Positions 5,933 through 6,942 of a stretch of DNA of 6,942 nt are shown here, piece after piece. This DNA is from B4-G1 sp964393895 (GTDB taxonomy: Bacteria > Chloroflexota > Anaerolineae > B4-G1), in contig CAYMWP010000184.1 of the NCBI GenBank assembly GCA_964393895.1, forward strand, positions 1-6,942, in the 5' to 3' direction. A model generated the notes under the pieces. That model did no database searches and was not told where the DNA came from. It worked only from the letters and a program-made list of their open reading frames with translations. A program made the position numbers and the translations under genes. Each line of letters opens with the position of its first letter. Position 1 is the stretch's first letter.

Positions 5933-6869
5933 CCACTCAGAATGGGGGGGGCTGCCCCAAGAGGTAGAGATCATTGAGGTTGGGCCGCGGGACGGGTTCC
6001 AGATCCTGCCCGATTTCATCGAAACCGCGCTCAAGGTTCAGGTGATCGAACTGCTTATCCAGGCGGGCATTCAGCGCATGGAGGTGGCCTCGTTTGTGCA
6101 TCCCAGGGCCGTGCCGCAGATGCGTGATGCGGGCGAGGTTCTACGAGCATTGAGACGTAACGGCTGTCAGTGTTTTGCAATGGCGCCCAATCTAGTCGGC
6201 GCTGAACGCGCCCTCGAGGCCGGCGCCGATATGTTGAATCTGGTGGTTTCCGCCAGCGAATCGCACAACCGGAGCAATGTCCGCAGGAGCATAGACGAAT
6301 CGCTGCATAGTTTTGAGGCCGTGTTGGAGTTGGCTGAACGGAGAGCGGTTCCGGTGAGGGCCAGCATTGCCACAGTTTTTGGCTGTCCTTTCGAAGGAAA
6401 AGTGCCCATTGACAACGTGTTGCGCGTCGGCCGCCAACTAGTAGAGATGGGCTGCGTCGAGCTGAACCTGTGCGATACAACTGGCATGGCGAATCCCCGC
6501 CAGGTTGCCCTCGTCGCTCGACGAGCGATGGAAGAATTCGGTGATATGGCCATCGCGATGCATTTCCACAACACCCGTGGAGTGGGTATGGCTAACTTGC
6601 TCTCCGCTATGCAGAACGGCGTCACTTTGTTCGAGACCTCCTTTGGTGGTCTGGGAGGCTGCCCGTTCGCGCCGGGAGCTGCGGGCAATGTGTGTACAGA
6701 AGATGCAGTGCACATGTTACACGAGATGGGAATCGCCACCCGCATTGACCTATCCCGCCTGCTGGATGCCGTGCGCAAGGCTGAGCGTATGCTGGGCATA
6801 ACGCTCCCAGGGCAGGTCATCAAGGCCGGCCGCAGTTGCGACCTGCATCCGCTACCCAATGCCCAGTAG
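5925..6869 (+). CDS. HMG-CoA lyase family protein (DRE-TIM metallolyase)
   Basis: A 314-residue protein of the length and motif order of hydroxymethylglutaryl-CoA lyase. Seen are EVGPRDGFQ (18-26) with R22 and metal-binding D23, MEVASFVHPRAVPQM (52-66), SASESHN (109-115), LGDTIG-like LCDTTGMANP (182-191), the metal-binding HFH (213-215), and GLGGCPFAPGAAGN (242-255) with catalytic C246 and N254. These are the residues needed for divalent-metal-dependent retro-Claisen cleavage of a 3-hydroxyacyl-CoA. Differences from the human enzyme include HFHN for HCHD, DTTG for DTIG, and FQIL for LQNE after the first motif, so the substrate may not be HMG-CoA itself. The ATG overlaps the isomerase stop by 8 nt, with GGAG 9 nt upstream; the open frame extends further back inside the isomerase gene, but without family similarity. 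Codons 7-9 contain a run of eight G. It is the last gene of the operon. Citramalyl-CoA-type or alkyl-malyl-CoA lyase activity are alternatives. Confidence 0.92.
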   Translation: MTDHSEWGGLPQEVEIIEVGPRDGFQILPDFIETALKVQVIELLIQAGIQRMEVASFVHPRAVPQMRDAGEVLRALRRNGCQCFAMAPNLVGAERALEAGADMLNLVVSASESHNRSNVRRSIDESLHSFEAVLELAERRAVPVRASIATVFGCPFEGKVPIDNVLRVGRQLVEMGCVELNLCDTTGMANPRQVALVARRAMEEFGDMAIAMHFHNTRGVGMANLLSAMQNGVTLFETSFGGLGGCPFAPGAAGNVCTEDAVHMLHEMGIATRIDLSRLLDAVRKAERMLGITLPGQVIKAGRSCDLHPLPNAQ

Positions 6870-6872
6870 ACG

Positions 6873-6887
6873 AAAAGATGGGCTTTT
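6873..6887. terminator. Weak hairpin downstream of the operon, possible terminator
   Basis: AAAAG at 6873-6877 pairs with CTTTT at 6883-6887 around a 5-nt loop, just after the lyase stop. The stem is short, AT-only apart from one G-C pair, and has no following T run beyond the stem itself. It could act as a weak bidirectional terminator between convergent genes, but the support is slight. Confidence 0.2.
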
Positions 6888-6942
6888 ATAGTCTCAGTAG
6901 ATCCAAATTCTCATAATCGAGGCGCGGCAGGCGCGACGATCT
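6886..6942 (-). CDS. Possible C-terminal end of a convergent gene (unidentified)
   Basis: The minus strand from the window edge is open for 18 codons and ends in TAA at 6888-6886. It reads RSSRLPRLDYENLDLLRL, which has a protein-like composition. The stop lies 16 nt beyond the stop of the lyase gene, a typical spacing for convergent genes. The stretch is far too short to assign a family and an open frame of this length is common by chance, so it is only a possibility. Confidence 0.25.
   Translation of the reverse strand, partial: RSSRLPRLDYENLDLLRL

Noticed and set aside
4718..6034. 438-codon minus-strand open frame opposite the PrpF-like gene
   Set aside because: Despite its length, the plus strand encodes an unambiguous PrpF-family protein here; the antisense product has no motifs.
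1..6942. CRISPR array, tRNA, rRNA, transposon or phage attachment site
   Set aside because: I saw no regularly spaced repeats, no tRNA-like cloverleaf sequence, and no transposase or terminal inverted repeats; the only marked inverted repeat is the promoter pair.

Overview
The window holds a compact catabolic-looking gene cluster from a bacterium that I cannot place with certainty. Its G+C content is moderate to high in the genes, promoters match the sigma-70 consensus, and ribosome binding sites are strong. A divergent gene of the aldehyde ferredoxin oxidoreductase (AOR) family points to an anaerobic or facultatively anaerobic lifestyle, since these are oxygen-sensitive tungsten/molybdenum-pterin enzymes. 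A Chloroflexota, Firmicutes-like or deltaproteobacterial anaerobe would fit, but this is a guess.

Layout. Positions 1-563 (minus strand) carry the N-terminal 187 codons of the AOR-family gene, cut by the window edge. Positions 564-857 are a divergent control region with a very AT-rich core (691-760). That core is a near-perfect inverted repeat whose two arms are each a full consensus promoter pointing outward. From 858 to 6869 six plus-strand genes follow with gaps of 38 and 10 nt, then 3 nt, then overlaps of 1 and 8 nt. They are a GntR/FCD regulator, an MmgE/PrpD-family protein, the large and small subunits of an aconitase-superfamily (LeuC/LeuD-like) hydro-lyase, a PrpF-family C=C isomerase, and an HMG-CoA-lyase-family carbon-carbon lyase. 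The last 73 bases contain a weak hairpin and possibly the C-terminal codons of a convergent gene.

How the genes may work together. The set isomerase + aconitase-type hydratase + PrpD-family protein + lyase resembles the logic of the methylcitrate cycle (AcnD/PrpF, PrpD, PrpB) and of the end of nicotinate fermentation (3-methylitaconate isomerase, dimethylmalate dehydratase DmdAB, dimethylmalate lyase). However, no citrate-synthase-like or PrpB-like gene is present, and the lyase is of the HMG-CoA lyase type. The most economical reading is a regulated pathway for an unsaturated or branched di- or tricarboxylic acid. A double bond would be moved (PrpF-like), water added or removed (LeuCD-like, perhaps PrpD-like), and the resulting hydroxyacid, probably as a CoA thioester, split by the lyase. 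A CoA transferase or ligase would be needed and is not in the window. The exact substrate cannot be read from the sequence, and the combination does not match a characterised operon that I can name.
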